Notes: generated by a model from the letters alone, not told the origin. Numbered from the stretch's first letter, positions 46,916 to 56,450 are shown. The stretch: DNA of 64,000 bases from Thermomonas flagellata (GCF_022419185.1 NZ_JAJOZK010000001.1:1-64000), one strand, 5' to 3'. Program-made: numbers and translations.

Positions 46916-46932
46916 CTTAACGAAAGCTTGAA
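46916..46932. promoter_or_regulatory. PmrA-box-like direct repeat between regulator and LTA-synthase-type gene
   Basis: CTTAAC (46916-46921), 5 nt, then CTTGAA (46927-46932) give an 11-bp repeat period as in PmrA/BasR-type OmpR-family boxes (CTTAA repeats). It lies in the 119-bp divergent gap, 44 bp before the downstream start. Binding is inferred. Confidence 0.45.
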
Positions 46933-46976
46933 CTGCGGCTGAGACCGGCTTAGCCAAGCCGTGGGATGCTGGACGG

Positions 46977-48950
46977 ATGCCTGCGATCCCCGCCCCCGTC
47001 CGCGCCGCCCTCGCCAGCCCGCTGGGCCAGCGTTTCCGCCCGCTGCTGTGGCTGGCGGCCTGCTTCCTCGTGCTGTCCACCCTCACCCGGTTGGCGCTGC
47101 TGGTGGCCACCGGCGCCGGGGTGCCGCCCAACCCCGGCTATTGGCTGTACGCGTTCGCGGTCGGGTTCGGCTACGACCTACTGGCGCTGGTGTACTTCGC
47201 CTGGCCGCTGGTCCTGCTGCTGTGGCTGCTGCCGCGCGGCTGGCTGCTGCGCCGGCGCGGGCGCTGGCCGGTGGCGGCGCTGTCGCTGCTGTTGCTGTAC
47301 GTGCTGCTGTTCGTGGCGGCGGCGGAGTGGACGTTCTGGGACGAGTTCCAGGCGCGCTTCAACTTCATCGCGGTGGACTACCTCGTCTACACCACCGAGG
47401 TGATCGGCAACATCCGCCAGTCCTACCCGGTGGGCTGGATCCTGTCGGGGCTGGCGGTGGTGGGGATCGCGGTGTTCGTCCTGACCCGGCGCTGGCGCCA
47501 GCCGCGCGCGGACCGCGCCGGCTTCGGCGCGCGCTCGCTGGTGCTGGCGGTGTGGCTGGCGGCGAGCGTGCTCGGCACCTGGCTGGTGAGCGGCGAGCTC
47601 AAGGACCGCACCGCCAACACCTACGTCAACGAGCTGGCCGGCAACGGCATCTACCAGTTCTTCGCAGCCTACCGCAGCGCGGCGCTGGACTACCCGCGCT
47701 ACTACCGCACGGTGCCGGACGCCGAGGCGTGGGCGACGGTGCGCGCGCAGATCGCGCGGGCGCAGCCGGACGCGCGCTTCACCGGCCCCGAGGGCATCGG
47801 GCGCTGGGTGCTGACCCCCGGCCCGGAGCGGCGCCTGAACGTGGTGCTGATCAGCGTGGAGAGCCTGTCGGCGGACTTCTCCGGTACCTACGGGCGCGCC
47901 GACAGCCTGACCCCGCAGCTGGACGCGCTGGCCCCGGCCAGCCTGGTGTTCACCGACCTGTGGGCGACCGGCACCCGCACCGTGCGCGGGCTGGAGGCGC
48001 TGGCGCTGTCGGTGCCGCCGACCCCGGGCGAGTCGATCGTCAAGCGCGAACGCAATGAGGGCCTGTACACCCTCGGCCAGGTGTTCCGCGACAAGGGCTA
48101 CCACGCCATGTTCCTGTACGGCGGGTACGGCGCGTTCGACAACATGAACTACTTCTTCGGGCACAACGGCTACGACGTGCACGACCGCACCGAGATCCCG
48201 TCGGCGCAGATCCACCACGAGAACGTGTGGGGGGTGGCCGACGAGGACCTGTACACCATGGCGATGCGCCACTTCGACGCCGACGCCGCGGCCGGGCGGC
48301 CGTTCTTCGCCCACATCATGACCACCTCCAACCACCGCCCCTACACCTTCCCGGCCGGGCGCGGGCCGTGGCCGCAGGGCAAGCGCGAGAGCGCGGTGGC
48401 CTACACTGACTGGGCGATCGGCGACTTCCTGCGCCGCGCACGCGCGCACCCGTGGTTCCGCGACACCCTGTTCGTGATCACCGCCGACCACTGCGCCTCC
48501 AGCGCCGGGATCGCCGCGCTGCCGGCCTTCCGCTACCGCATCCCGCTGTGGATCTATGCCCCCGGCGGGCAGGTCGCGCCAGGACGTCACGACCGCATGA
48601 CCAGCCAGATCGACATCGGCCCGACCGTGCTCGGCCTGCTCGGCATGCGCTACTACAGCCAGTTCTACGGGGTCGATGCGCTGCGCCAGCCGCCCGGCAG
48701 CGAGCGCGCCTTCATCGGCACCTACCAGCTGCTGGGCTACCTGCGCGACGGCGTGCTGGTGCAGCTGGCCCCGCACCGCCAGGTCGCGACCCTGCGCCCG
48801 GCGCTGCAGCGCGACCAGCCGCAGCCGCCGCTGCCGGAGCGGCCGCAGCTGACCCTGGAGGCGATCAGCAACTATCAGACCGCGGCTGCGGCGTTCACCG
48901 GCGGCGCGCTGCGGGTGCCGCGCGCGTTGCCGCCGGTGCCCGCGCGCTGA
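46977..48950 (+). CDS. LTA-synthase/sulfatase-type membrane phosphotransferase
   Basis: A 657-residue inner-membrane enzyme of the alkaline phosphatase superfamily. About five N-terminal helices (25-205) are followed by a periplasmic catalytic domain from about 285: VVLISVESLSADFSGTYG (metal site), the nucleophile Thr in GTRTVRGLEAL, ITADHCASSAG and YAPGGQVAPGRHD, with MTTSNHRPYTFP. Gram-negative members modify envelope glycans or lipids, for example with phosphoglycerol or phosphoethanolamine. The two-component system upstream, divergent, may control it. The substrate is not certain. Confidence 0.88.
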   Translation: MPAIPAPVRAALASPLGQRFRPLLWLAACFLVLSTLTRLALLVATGAGVPPNPGYWLYAFAVGFGYDLLALVYFAWPLVLLLWLLPRGWLLRRRGRWPVAALSLLLLYVLLFVAAAEWTFWDEFQARFNFIAVDYLVYTTEVIGNIRQSYPVGWILSGLAVVGIAVFVLTRRWRQPRADRAGFGARSLVLAVWLAASVLGTWLVSGELKDRTANTYVNELAGNGIYQFFAAYRSAALDYPRYYRTVPDAEAWATVRAQIARAQPDARFTGPEGIGRWVLTPGPERRLNVVLISVESLSADFSGTYGRADSLTPQLDALAPASLVFTDLWATGTRTVRGLEALALSVPPTPGESIVKRERNEGLYTLGQVFRDKGYHAMFLYGGYGAFDNMNYFFGHNGYDVHDRTEIPSAQIHHENVWGVADEDLYTMAMRHFDADAAAGRPFFAHIMTTSNHRPYTFPAGRGPWPQGKRESAVAYTDWAIGDFLRRARAHPWFRDTLFVITADHCASSAGIAALPAFRYRIPLWIYAPGGQVAPGRHDRMTSQIDIGPTVLGLLGMRYYSQFYGVDALRQPPGSERAFIGTYQLLGYLRDGVLVQLAPHRQVATLRPALQRDQPQPPLPERPQLTLEAISNYQTAAAAFTGGALRVPRALPPVPAR

Positions 48951-49009
48951 CGCGGGCGGCATAATCGCCGCCCATCCCCGGCCCGTCGCCCCACCGCCCC
49001 GTCGCCGCC

Positions 49010-49678
49010 ATGCTCGAGACCGTCGAACACCAGACCGGGCCAGACCCGCAGTGGGCCGTGCTGTGGCTGCACGGGTTGGGCGCCGACGGCCACGACTTCG
49101 CGCCGATCGTGCCGGAGCTGGTGCGCGCCGGCTGGCCGCCGCTACGCTTCGTGTTCCCGCATGCGCCGGTGCGTCCGGTGACGATCAACGGCGGCATGCG
49201 CATGCGCGCCTGGTACGACATCCGCGACCTCGACCTCGCCCATCGCGCCGATCTGGCGGGCGTGGATGCCTCGGTGGCGGAGGTGGAGGCACTGATCGCG
49301 CGCGAGGCGGCGCGCGGCATCCCGCCGCAGCGGCTGCTGCTGGCCGGGTTCTCGCAGGGGGGCGCGATCACCCTCGCGGCCGGGCTGGCGCGCCGGCAGC
49401 CGCTGGCTGGGCTGGTCGCGCTGTCCACCTACCTGCCGCTGCCGGCGGAGACAGCCCGGCAGCGGATGCAGCCGGAGGCCAGCGCGCAGCCGGTGTTCCT
49501 CGCCCATGGCCGGCTCGACCCGGTGGTGCCGTTCGCTGCGGGCGAGGCGGCCGCGGCCGCGCTGCGCCGGTTCGGCTTCGGCGTGGACTGGCACGCCTAC
49601 CCGATGCAGCACGCGGTGTGCGCGGAGGAGATCGCCGACCTCGGCGACTGGCTGCAGGCCCGGTTCGCCCGGGGCTGA
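49010..49678 (+). CDS. Carboxylesterase/phospholipase (alpha/beta hydrolase)
   Basis: A 222-residue serine hydrolase of the family of E. coli YpfH-like and Pseudomonas carboxylesterases. The triad residues are visible: Ser in LLAGFSQGGAIT, Asp in AHGRLDPVVPF and His in YPMQHAVCAEE. The N-terminal AVLWLHGLGADGHDF is also typical. It acts on short-chain esters; natural substrate unknown. A CATAAT hexamer about 48 nt upstream may be its -10. Confidence 0.92.
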   Translation: MLETVEHQTGPDPQWAVLWLHGLGADGHDFAPIVPELVRAGWPPLRFVFPHAPVRPVTINGGMRMRAWYDIRDLDLAHRADLAGVDASVAEVEALIAREAARGIPPQRLLLAGFSQGGAITLAAGLARRQPLAGLVALSTYLPLPAETARQRMQPEASAQPVFLAHGRLDPVVPFAAGEAAAAALRRFGFGVDWHAYPMQHAVCAEEIADLGDWLQARFARG

Positions 49679-49742
49679 CATGGCCGCGCCCGCCGCCGCG
49701 GGCTACCATCGGGACCGCGCCATCTGCCGGATGGAGGCCAGC

Positions 49743-50483
49743 ATGGGGACACCGCCGCTGCGGGTGCTGATCGTGGACGACGAGCCGCTGGCGCGCGCGC
49801 GCCTGCGCACGCTGCTGCAGGCCGATCCGACGGTGGTGGTGGCGGGCGAGGCGGCGGACGGCGAGGCGGCGCTGGCGGCCTGCCGGTCGCAGCCGCCGGA
49901 CCTGGTGCTGCTGGACATCGCCATGCCCGGGATGGACGGGCTGCAGACCGCGCGCGCGCTGGCCGAGTGCCAGCCGCGCCCGGCGGTGGTGTTCTGCACC
50001 GCGTACGACGCGCACGCGCTGTCGGCGTTCGAGGCCGAGGCGCTCGACTACCTGGTCAAGCCGGTGCGCGCCGAGCGCCTGGCCGCGGCGCTGGCGCGGG
50101 TGCGCACCTTCCTCGCCGGGCGCGCCGCCCCGGCCGCGGACGCCCCCGGCGCGCGCCGCCACCTGACCGCGCGCCTGCGCGGCAGCCTGCGCCTGATCCC
50201 GATCGAGGAGGTGCACTACCTGCAGGCGGAGGAGAAGTACGTGGTGGTGCACCATGCGCGCGGCGAGGACCTGATCGAGGAGCCGCTGAAGGCGTTGGAG
50301 GCCGAGTTCGCCGGGCGCTTCGTGCGCATCCACCGCAACTGCCTGGTGGCGCGCGCGCAGCTGGCCGAGCTGCGGCGCACCGCGGACGGCCACGTGCAGG
50401 CGGTGCTGCGCGACGTGCCGCGGCCGCTGGACGTCAGCCGCCGCTGCCTGGGGCCGCTGCGCGAGCTGCTGCAGCCACGCTGA
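49743..50483 (+). CDS. LytTR-family response regulator (AlgR-like)
   Basis: A 246-residue regulator: REC domain ([13 protein letters not shown], phosphoacceptor Asp in [36 protein letters not shown]) and a C-terminal LytTR DNA-binding domain ([33 protein letters not shown]). GGAGG at 49733-49737 sits 5 nt before ATG 49743 and decides that start over ATG 49731. In Pseudomonas algR is followed by hemC, as here, but no sensor gene is adjacent. It may control envelope or twitching genes. Confidence 0.92.
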   Translation: MGTPPLRVLIVDDEPLARARLRTLLQADPTVVVAGEAADGEAALAACRSQPPDLVLLDIAMPGMDGLQTARALAECQPRPAVVFCTAYDAHALSAFEAEALDYLVKPVRAERLAAALARVRTFLAGRAAPAADAPGARRHLTARLRGSLRLIPIEEVHYLQAEEKYVVVHHARGEDLIEEPLKALEAEFAGRFVRIHRNCLVARAQLAELRRTADGHVQAVLRDVPRPLDVSRRCLGPLRELLQPR

Positions 50484-50527
50484 GCAGGCCTGCGGCCGCG
50501 CGGGCCCGCGTGCCAGCCGCGAGCGGC

Positions 50528-50533
50528 GATAAT
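50528..50533 (+). promoter_or_regulatory. Likely -10 hexamer of hemC
   Basis: GATAAT ends exactly 6 nt before the hemC ATG and there is no Shine-Dalgarno sequence. A leaderless hemC message is predicted. Confidence 0.45.
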
Positions 50534-50539
50534 CCGCGC

Positions 50540-51454
50540 ATGACCCGCCTGCGCATCGCCACCCGCAAGAGCCCGCTCGCCCTGTGGCAGACCGAGCACG
50601 TCGCCGCCCGCCTGCAGCAGGCGCACCCCGGCCTTGCGGTCGAGCTGGTGCCGCTGAGCACCCGCGGCGACGAGATCCTCGACCGCTCGCTGGCGGCGAT
50701 CGGCGGCAAGGGCCTGTTCCTGAAGGAACTGGAGCTGGCGATGCAGCGCGGCGAGTCCGACTGCGCCGTGCATTCGCTCAAGGACGTGCCGATGGAGCTG
50801 GAGCCCGGCTTCGCGCTGGCCGCGATCCTCGCCCGCCACGACCCGGCCGATGCCTTCGTCAGCCCGCGCTTCGCGGACCTGGCGGCGCTGCCGCCGGGCG
50901 CGCGGGTCGGCACCTCCTCGCTGCGCCGGCAGGCGCAGCTGCGCGCGCTGCGCCCCGACCTCGACCTGCGCGACCTGCGCGGCAACGTGAACACCCGCCT
51001 GGCCAAGCTCGACGCCGGCGACTACGACGCGATCGTGCTGGCCTGCGCCGGGCTGGAGCGGCTGGGGCTGGGCGCGCGCGTGCGCGCGCGGCTGGCCGCG
51101 CCGGACTGGCTGCCGGCGCCGGCGCAGGGCGCGATCGCGATCGAATGCCGCAGCGACGATGCCACCACCCGCGCGCTGTGCGCGGCGCTGGACGATCCCG
51201 CCACCCGCACCTGCGTGGAGGCCGAGCGCGCGATGAACCGCGCCCTGCACGGCAGCTGCCACGTGCCGGTGGCGGCGCTGGCCACCCTGGACGGCGCGCG
51301 CCTGCACCTGCAGGGGCTGGTCGGCAGCGCCGGCGACGGCCGCCGGGTGCGGGCAGCGGCGGAGGGCGCGGCGGACGCGCCGGAGGCGCTCGGGCAGGCG
51401 GTGGCGCAGGCGCTGCTGGCGCAGGGGGCGCGCGCGCTGCTCGACGCCGGCTGA
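50540..51454 (+). CDS. hemC: Porphobilinogen deaminase (hydroxymethylbilane synthase)
   Basis: Condenses four porphobilinogens into hydroxymethylbilane for haem. The 304-residue protein has the N-terminal [29 protein letters not shown], the arginine-rich [16 protein letters not shown] and [11 protein letters not shown], and the dipyrromethane-cofactor Cys in [10 protein letters not shown]. It lies behind the AlgR-like gene. hemD does not follow; a minus-strand gene does. Confidence 0.97.
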   Translation: MTRLRIATRKSPLALWQTEHVAARLQQAHPGLAVELVPLSTRGDEILDRSLAAIGGKGLFLKELELAMQRGESDCAVHSLKDVPMELEPGFALAAILARHDPADAFVSPRFADLAALPPGARVGTSSLRRQAQLRALRPDLDLRDLRGNVNTRLAKLDAGDYDAIVLACAGLERLGLGARVRARLAAPDWLPAPAQGAIAIECRSDDATTRALCAALDDPATRTCVEAERAMNRALHGSCHVPVAALATLDGARLHLQGLVGSAGDGRRVRAAAEGAADAPEALGQAVAQALLAQGARALLDAG

Positions 51455-51462
51455 GCCCGCGG

Positions 51463-52098
51463 TCAGAACGCGTAGCGCAGGGTCAGGTTGGCGTCGGTCT
51501 GGTTGCGGCTGCGCACGTCGCTGTCGCGGCGCAGCTCCAGGCCGGAGTCCAGGGTCCAGGCCGGGCGCAGGGTCCACTGCAGCTGCACGCTGTTGCGCAG
51601 GTAGGTGCCGCGCTGGCCGGTCTCGACCCGGGTCACCTGCGACAGCCGCGCGTTCGGCCACAGCGCCTGCTGCCATTCCATGCGCCCGCGCAGGACCGGG
51701 CCGGTGCCGGCGATCCCGTCCTCGGCGTAGGCCTGCAGCCGCCAGCCGGTGTCGACCGCCAGCTTGAGCCGGGTGGCCTCGGTGTCCATCGCCTCGATCC
51801 CGTACTGCAGGCCGAACCGCGCCTTGCTGCCCTCCGGCTTCATCCATTCGCGGTGGCGCGCGTCGGCCAACTGCAGCTGGACCCGCCCGCCGGGCAGCGC
51901 GTCGGCATCCACCCGCAGCTGTCCGGCCGGGATCGCCGGCTGCGCCTGCGGGTTCCACTCGCTGTCCAGGCAGCGCATCCAGCCGCAGGCGGGGACCGCC
52001 AGCAGGCGCGCGGCCAGCACCGGCTGCGGCAGCACCGGCGGGGCGTGTTCGAGCGCGATCGGCGGGGCGATGAACGCCGGCCACAGCAGGGCGAGCAT
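51463..52098 (-). CDS. Predicted outer-membrane beta-barrel protein
   Basis: A 211-residue protein with a signal-like hydrophobic start (about 1-15). Its second half alternates hydrophobic and polar residues in likely beta strands (RLSQVTRVETG, YLRNSVQLQWTLRP, WTLDSGLELRRDSDV) and ends in Phe (NLTLRYAF), the C-terminal signature of outer-membrane barrels. I do not recognise a family; it is reminiscent of DUF481-like short barrels. A TACAAT hexamer (minus strand, about 52130-52135) is a likely -10, about 31 nt before the start. Confidence 0.65.
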   Translation of the reverse strand: MLALLWPAFIAPPIALEHAPPVLPQPVLAARLLAVPACGWMRCLDSEWNPQAQPAIPAGQLRVDADALPGGRVQLQLADARHREWMKPEGSKARFGLQYGIEAMDTEATRLKLAVDTGWRLQAYAEDGIAGTGPVLRGRMEWQQALWPNARLSQVTRVETGQRGTYLRNSVQLQWTLRPAWTLDSGLELRRDSDVRSRNQTDANLTLRYAF

Positions 52099-52180
52099 GC
52101 AGGGCGCAGGGGCGGGGGAACCTGCGCCGATTGTAGGCGCCGCACATGAACGCGGCGTGCCGGCCGGCGCCGGCCGGCGC

Positions 52181-52900
52181 TCACTGCGGCGCGGCGATGG
52201 CGATGGCCGGGTCGTCCCAGCGCGAGTACTGCAGCGTCACCTGCCGCGGCGGCTGGCCGGTGCGGGCTTCCAGCTGGATCGGATAGCCGCTGCGATCGAT
52301 CCACCACACCACCTCGCCGGCGTCGCTCGCAGCGCGGCGCAGCACGAACTTGCGCGACGGTCGGCCCTGGACCATTTGCATCCCGGCCGCTTCGGCGGTG
52401 TATTGGGACAGCCCGCGCGCGATCTCCTGCGGCAGCCGCAGCGCCGCCAGCGTGGCCGGGTCCGCTGCCTGCTTGGTGGCCTGGCCCTGGCGCGGCCGGT
52501 GGACGGCATCGCCGATCACGACCTGGGTGCCGCCGGTGGCGGACTGCAGCCGGTAGCGGTCGGGGGCGACGAAGTCCAGTTCGGTTTCCTGCGGCTTGCC
52601 GGTCGCGCCGCTGCGGGTGGTCAGGCGCGCGTGGTAGCGCTGCAGGGCGAGGAACTTCTGCGCCGAGGCCTGCACCTGGGCTCGCGCGTCGGCACTGCCC
52701 GACGCGGGTGTGGCGGTGCCGGCGATCGCTGCCGATGGAGCCGCGGCCGCCGCAGGTGTCGGCGTGGTGGAGGGCGCCTTGGCCTCGGCCGCGGCGGTAG
52801 CGGTGGCGGCCGTGGAGGCAGCGGGCGGGGTGACGGGCTGGCAGGCGGCCAGCGACAGGGCGGCGAGCAGGGTGGCAGCGGGGCGCAGGGCGGTCGGCAT
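52181..52900 (-). CDS. Predicted lipoprotein with a LolA/DUF2092-like fold
   Basis: A 239-residue lipoprotein: signal peptide with lipobox LSLAAC (Cys20), an Ala/Thr/Pro-rich linker to about residue 75, then a domain with FLALQRYHARLTTRSG, TELDFVAPDRYRL, VVIGDAVHRP and a final VVWWIDRSGYPIQLEAR that looks like the convex beta-sheet of LolA-type or DUF2092 proteins. ATG 52900 is the start used because it gives the lipobox at the proper distance. Function unknown; probably periplasmic face of a membrane. Confidence 0.7.
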   Translation of the reverse strand: MPTALRPAATLLAALSLAACQPVTPPAASTAATATAAAEAKAPSTTPTPAAAAAPSAAIAGTATPASGSADARAQVQASAQKFLALQRYHARLTTRSGATGKPQETELDFVAPDRYRLQSATGGTQVVIGDAVHRPRQGQATKQAADPATLAALRLPQEIARGLSQYTAEAAGMQMVQGRPSRKFVLRRAASDAGEVVWWIDRSGYPIQLEARTGQPPRQVTLQYSRWDDPAIAIAAPQ

Positions 52901-52940
52901 GCGGGAGTCCTCGGGCGGCGGGCCCAGGCCCGCCAAGCGG

Positions 52941-52946
52941 CATAAT
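52941..52946 (+). promoter_or_regulatory. Likely -10 hexamer of the WYL regulator
   Basis: CATAAT ends exactly 6 nt before the ATG at 52953, with no Shine-Dalgarno sequence. A leaderless message is predicted. Confidence 0.45.
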
Positions 52947-52952
52947 CGTCGC

Positions 52953-53921
52953 ATGGACCGCTATGAACGCATCATCGCCCTGCACCGCACCTTCAAGGCG
53001 GCGCGGCAGCCGGTGCCGCTGCGCCGGCTGCAGGACGAGCTGGGCTGTTCGCGCGCGACCGTGTACCGCGACCTCGCCTACCTGCGCGATGCGCTGATGG
53101 CCCCGGTCGAGGGCGATGCCGAGGCCGGCTTCCGCTACACCCGGGACGAGGGCGAGCGGTTCGAGCTGCCCGGCCTGTGGCTGACCTCCGAGGAGCTGCA
53201 CGCGCTGATCGCCGCGCAGCAGCTGCTGGCGCGCAGCGGCGGCGGGATGCTGGCCTCGGCGCTGGCGCCGCTGCAGCAGCGGGTGGAGCGCCTGCTGGCG
53301 CTGCACACCGGCGGCCGGGCGCTGCCGCTGCAGCGGGTACGGGTGCTCACCCACCACGGCCGCCGGATGGACGAGCACGTGTTCCGGATCGTCGCCTCGG
53401 CGGTGCTGGAGCGGCGCCGGCTGGCGTTCGACTACCGCGCGCGCAGCACCGGCGACCTCACCCGGCGCACCCTCAGCCCGCAGCGGCTCACCCACTACCG
53501 CGACAACTGGTACCTCGACGCCTGGGACGAGGAGCGCGCGGCGCTGCGCAGCTTCTCGCTCGACCGCATCAGCGGCGTGCGCGTGCTCGACGGGCTCGCG
53601 CGCGACGTGCCCGAGGCCGAGCTCGATGCGCACCTGGCCGCCAGCTACGGCATCTTCTCCGGCAGCCCCAAGGGCTGGGCCACCATCCGCTTCTCGGCCA
53701 AGGCCGCGCGCTGGGTGGCGGACGAGCGCTGGCACTCGCAGCAGCAGGGCCGCTTCCTGCCCGACGGCCGCTACGAGCTGAAGGTGCCGTACTCGGTGCC
53801 GCGCGAGCTGCTGATGGACGTGCTGCAATACGGCGCCGACGCCGAGATCGTGGAGCCGCTGGCGCTGCGCGAGCAGATGAAGGCCATGCTGCAGCTGGCG
53901 CTGTCCAGCTACGAGGCGTGA
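52953..53921 (+). CDS. WYL-domain transcriptional regulator
   Basis: A 322-residue regulator. Residues 1-55 are a DeoR-like helix-turn-helix (RTFKAARQPVPLRRLQDELG, SRATVYRDLAYLRDAL); residues about 145-210 form the WYL domain (RRLAFDYRARST, TLSPQRLTHYRDNWYLDAWD) and the C-terminal part is a WCX extension (YGIFSGSPKGWATIRFSAKA). WYL proteins sense nucleic acids or nucleotides and often sit near DNA repair or defence genes; no such genes are near here. It faces away from the lipoprotein gene. Confidence 0.92.
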   Translation: MDRYERIIALHRTFKAARQPVPLRRLQDELGCSRATVYRDLAYLRDALMAPVEGDAEAGFRYTRDEGERFELPGLWLTSEELHALIAAQQLLARSGGGMLASALAPLQQRVERLLALHTGGRALPLQRVRVLTHHGRRMDEHVFRIVASAVLERRRLAFDYRARSTGDLTRRTLSPQRLTHYRDNWYLDAWDEERAALRSFSLDRISGVRVLDGLARDVPEAELDAHLAASYGIFSGSPKGWATIRFSAKAARWVADERWHSQQQGRFLPDGRYELKVPYSVPRELLMDVLQYGADAEIVEPLALREQMKAMLQLALSSYEA

Positions 53922-53996
53922 GCGCGGCGGAGGCGCGTCGCAGCCGGTGAGATGGCGGCGCGGCAGGCTGGCGCCAGTCCTGATGGAGCCGCCGCC

Positions 53997-54269
53997 ATGA
54001 CCCGCGAAGACCTCGACCGCCTGCTCCGCCACCTGGTCACCCTCGGCGCCCTCGCCGTGCTGCTGATCCCGGCCGCGCGCGGCCATGGCGAATGGCTCGG
54101 CTGGCGCCCGCTGTGGCTGCTGGGGATGCCGCTGGCGGCGTGGTGGAGCCTGCGCGGCTGCCCGCTGCCGGCGTGGCGGCTGCGCCTGCCGCGCCGCCGC
54201 CGAGCGCAGGCGCGCCGCTGCGTTCCGCGCGCCCGGCGCTTCTGCGCGGCCGGCCTGCGCCGCGCCTGA
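53997..54269 (+). CDS. Small basic membrane protein
   Basis: A 90-residue protein with one or two hydrophobic helices (about 14-28, VTLGALAVLLIPAA, and about 35-50) and a very Arg-rich tail (RLRLPRRRRAQARR). GGAG at 53985-53988 sits 8 nt before ATG 53997. I recognise no family. Coding status is moderate: the basic tail may be read in a GC-rich frame by chance. Confidence 0.5.
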   Translation: MTREDLDRLLRHLVTLGALAVLLIPAARGHGEWLGWRPLWLLGMPLAAWWSLRGCPLPAWRLRLPRRRRAQARRCVPRARRFCAAGLRRA

Positions 54270-54359
54270 GGGCCGCCCCAGGCGGCATGGCCTTGGGCAC
54301 ATGGGGCGGGCGCGCGCCTGTGCTAGCGTTCCGGGCTTCTTCACACCGATGCTCCGCGC

Positions 54360-56450
54360 ATGTCCCAGCTCGCCCACGCCGCCCTGCTCGCCAGCCTCGC
54401 CGTCGCCGGCGGCGCGTCCGCCCAGACCCCGCCCGACGCCGATCCCTATGCCTGGCTGGAGGACGTGCAGGGCGAGCAGGCGCTGGACTGGGTGCGCGCG
54501 CGCAACGCCCGCACCGAGGCCGACATCGCCGCCACCCCCGCGTTCCAGGCGTTGGAGGCGGACATCCGCGCCATCCTCGATTCCAGCGCCAAGATCCCCG
54601 CGGTGCAGAAGATCGGCGCCTACTACTACAACTTCTGGAAGGACGCCGAGCACCCGCGCGGGCTGTGGCGGCGCACCACCCTGGAGGAATACCGCAAGCC
54701 GGAGCCGCGCTGGGAGACGGTGCTCGACCTCGACGCGCTCAACGCCGCCGAGGGCGCCCAGTGGGTCTGGCAGGGCGCCGACTGCCTGCGCCCGAAGTAC
54801 CAGCGCTGCCTGATCGCGCTCTCGCCCGGCGGCTCGGACGCCAACGTCACCCGCGAGTTCGACCTCGCCACCAAACAGTTCGTCAAGGACGGCTTCTTCC
54901 GCCCCGAGGCCAAGGGCGGGCTGGCGTGGATCGACGAAGACACCGTGTACGTGTACACCGACTTCGGCCCCGGCAGCCTGACCAGCTCCGGCTACCCGCG
55001 GATCGTCAAGCAGTGGAAGCGCGGCACCCCGCTGGCGGCGGCCACCGTGGTGTACGAGGGCAAGCCGGACGACATGTACATCGCGGCCATGCGCGACCAC
55101 ACGCCCGGCTACCAGCGCGATTTCGTCAGCCGCACCCTGGCCTTCTACAACGACGAGCTGTACCTGCGGAACGCGGACGGCCGCCTGACCAAGATCAATG
55201 CGCCCAACAGCGCGCAAAAGAGCGTGCACAAGGACTGGCTGCTGCTGGAGCTGCGCGAGCCTTACACCGCCGGCGGCAAGACGTGGAAGCCGGGTTCGCT
55301 GATCGCGACGAAGTTCAATGACTTCATGGCCGGCAAGCGCGACTTCACCGCGCTGTTCGAGCCGACCGACAAGTCCTCGCTGGCCGGCTACACCTGGACG
55401 CGCGACCACCTGGTCCTGAACGTGATGGAGGACGTCAAGAACCGCCTGTCGGTGCTGACCCCCGGCAAGGCCGGATGGACGGCCGCGCCCTTCGTCGGTG
55501 CGCCGGCGATGGGCACGGTCGCGGTGGCCGCGGTCGATCCGGACGCGAGCAACGCGGTGTGGCTGACCGCCACCGACTTCCTCACGCCGACCACGCTGTC
55601 GCTGGCCGAGGTCGGCAAGGCGCCCGAGGTGCTCAAATCCAATCCCGCGTTCTTCGACGCCAGCCGCGACGTGATCGAGCAGCACTTCGCCACCAGCAAG
55701 GACGGCACCAAGGTCCCGTACTTCCTGGTGCGGCCGAAAGACCTCAAGTTCGACGGCCGGGCGCCGACCCTGCTGTACGGCTACGGCGGCTTCGAGATCT
55801 CGATGACGCCGACCTATTCCGGCGCGGTCGGCAAAGGCTGGCTGGAGAAGGGCGGGGTGTACGTGCTGGCCAACATCCGCGGCGGCGGCGAGTACGGCCC
55901 GCGCTGGCACCAGGCCGCGCTCAAGGCCAACCGCCACAAGGCCTACGAGGACTTCGCCGCGGTCGCCGACGACCTCGTCGCGCGCAGGATCACCTCACCG
56001 GCGCACCTGGGCGCGATGGGCGGCAGCAACGGCGGCCTGCTGATGGGCAATATGCTCACCCAGTACCCGGACAAGTTCGGCGCGATCGTGATCCAGGTGC
56101 CGCTGCTGGACATGAAGCGCTACAGCCACCTCTTGGCCGGCGCCTCGTGGATGGCCGAATACGGCAACCCGGACACCGCGGACTGGGAATTCATCAAGAC
56201 CTTCAGTCCCTACCACCTGTTCGACCCGGCGCGCCGCTACCCGCCGGTGCTGCTGCTGACCTCGACCAAGGACGACCGCGTGCACCCCGGGCATGCGCGC
56301 AAGATGATGGCCAAGCTGGAAGCGGCCGGGAAGGACGCGCACTACTACGAGAACATCGAGGGTGGCCACGGCGGCGCCGCCGACAACGCGCAGGCCGCGC
56401 ACATGGCCGCGCTGGCCTACACCTTCCTGTGGCAGCGGCTGGCGCGATGA
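54360..56450 (+). CDS. Prolyl oligopeptidase-family S9 peptidase, exported
   Basis: A 696-residue serine peptidase with a signal peptide (about 1-22, GGASAQT). It has a beta-propeller N-terminal part and an alpha/beta hydrolase C-terminal part: Ser in AMGGSNGGLLMGNML (near 556), Asp in TSTKDDRVHPGHARKM (near 638) and His in EGGHGGAADNA (near 669). The signal predicts a periplasmic enzyme that cleaves short proline-containing peptides. The stop overlaps the next gene by 4 nt. Confidence 0.92.
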   Translation: MSQLAHAALLASLAVAGGASAQTPPDADPYAWLEDVQGEQALDWVRARNARTEADIAATPAFQALEADIRAILDSSAKIPAVQKIGAYYYNFWKDAEHPRGLWRRTTLEEYRKPEPRWETVLDLDALNAAEGAQWVWQGADCLRPKYQRCLIALSPGGSDANVTREFDLATKQFVKDGFFRPEAKGGLAWIDEDTVYVYTDFGPGSLTSSGYPRIVKQWKRGTPLAAATVVYEGKPDDMYIAAMRDHTPGYQRDFVSRTLAFYNDELYLRNADGRLTKINAPNSAQKSVHKDWLLLELREPYTAGGKTWKPGSLIATKFNDFMAGKRDFTALFEPTDKSSLAGYTWTRDHLVLNVMEDVKNRLSVLTPGKAGWTAAPFVGAPAMGTVAVAAVDPDASNAVWLTATDFLTPTTLSLAEVGKAPEVLKSNPAFFDASRDVIEQHFATSKDGTKVPYFLVRPKDLKFDGRAPTLLYGYGGFEISMTPTYSGAVGKGWLEKGGVYVLANIRGGGEYGPRWHQAALKANRHKAYEDFAAVADDLVARRITSPAHLGAMGGSNGGLLMGNMLTQYPDKFGAIVIQVPLLDMKRYSHLLAGASWMAEYGNPDTADWEFIKTFSPYHLFDPARRYPPVLLLTSTKDDRVHPGHARKMMAKLEAAGKDAHYYENIEGGHGGAADNAQAAHMAALAYTFLWQRLAR

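Noticed and set aside
52953-53921. WYL regulator as the sign of a defence island
   Set aside because: WYL proteins can regulate defence systems, but all neighbours here are housekeeping or envelope genes and no defence gene is seen.
51840-55937. A 1365-codon minus-strand frame opposite the WYL and S9 genes
   Set aside because: Antisense to well-identified genes, low complexity, no domains.
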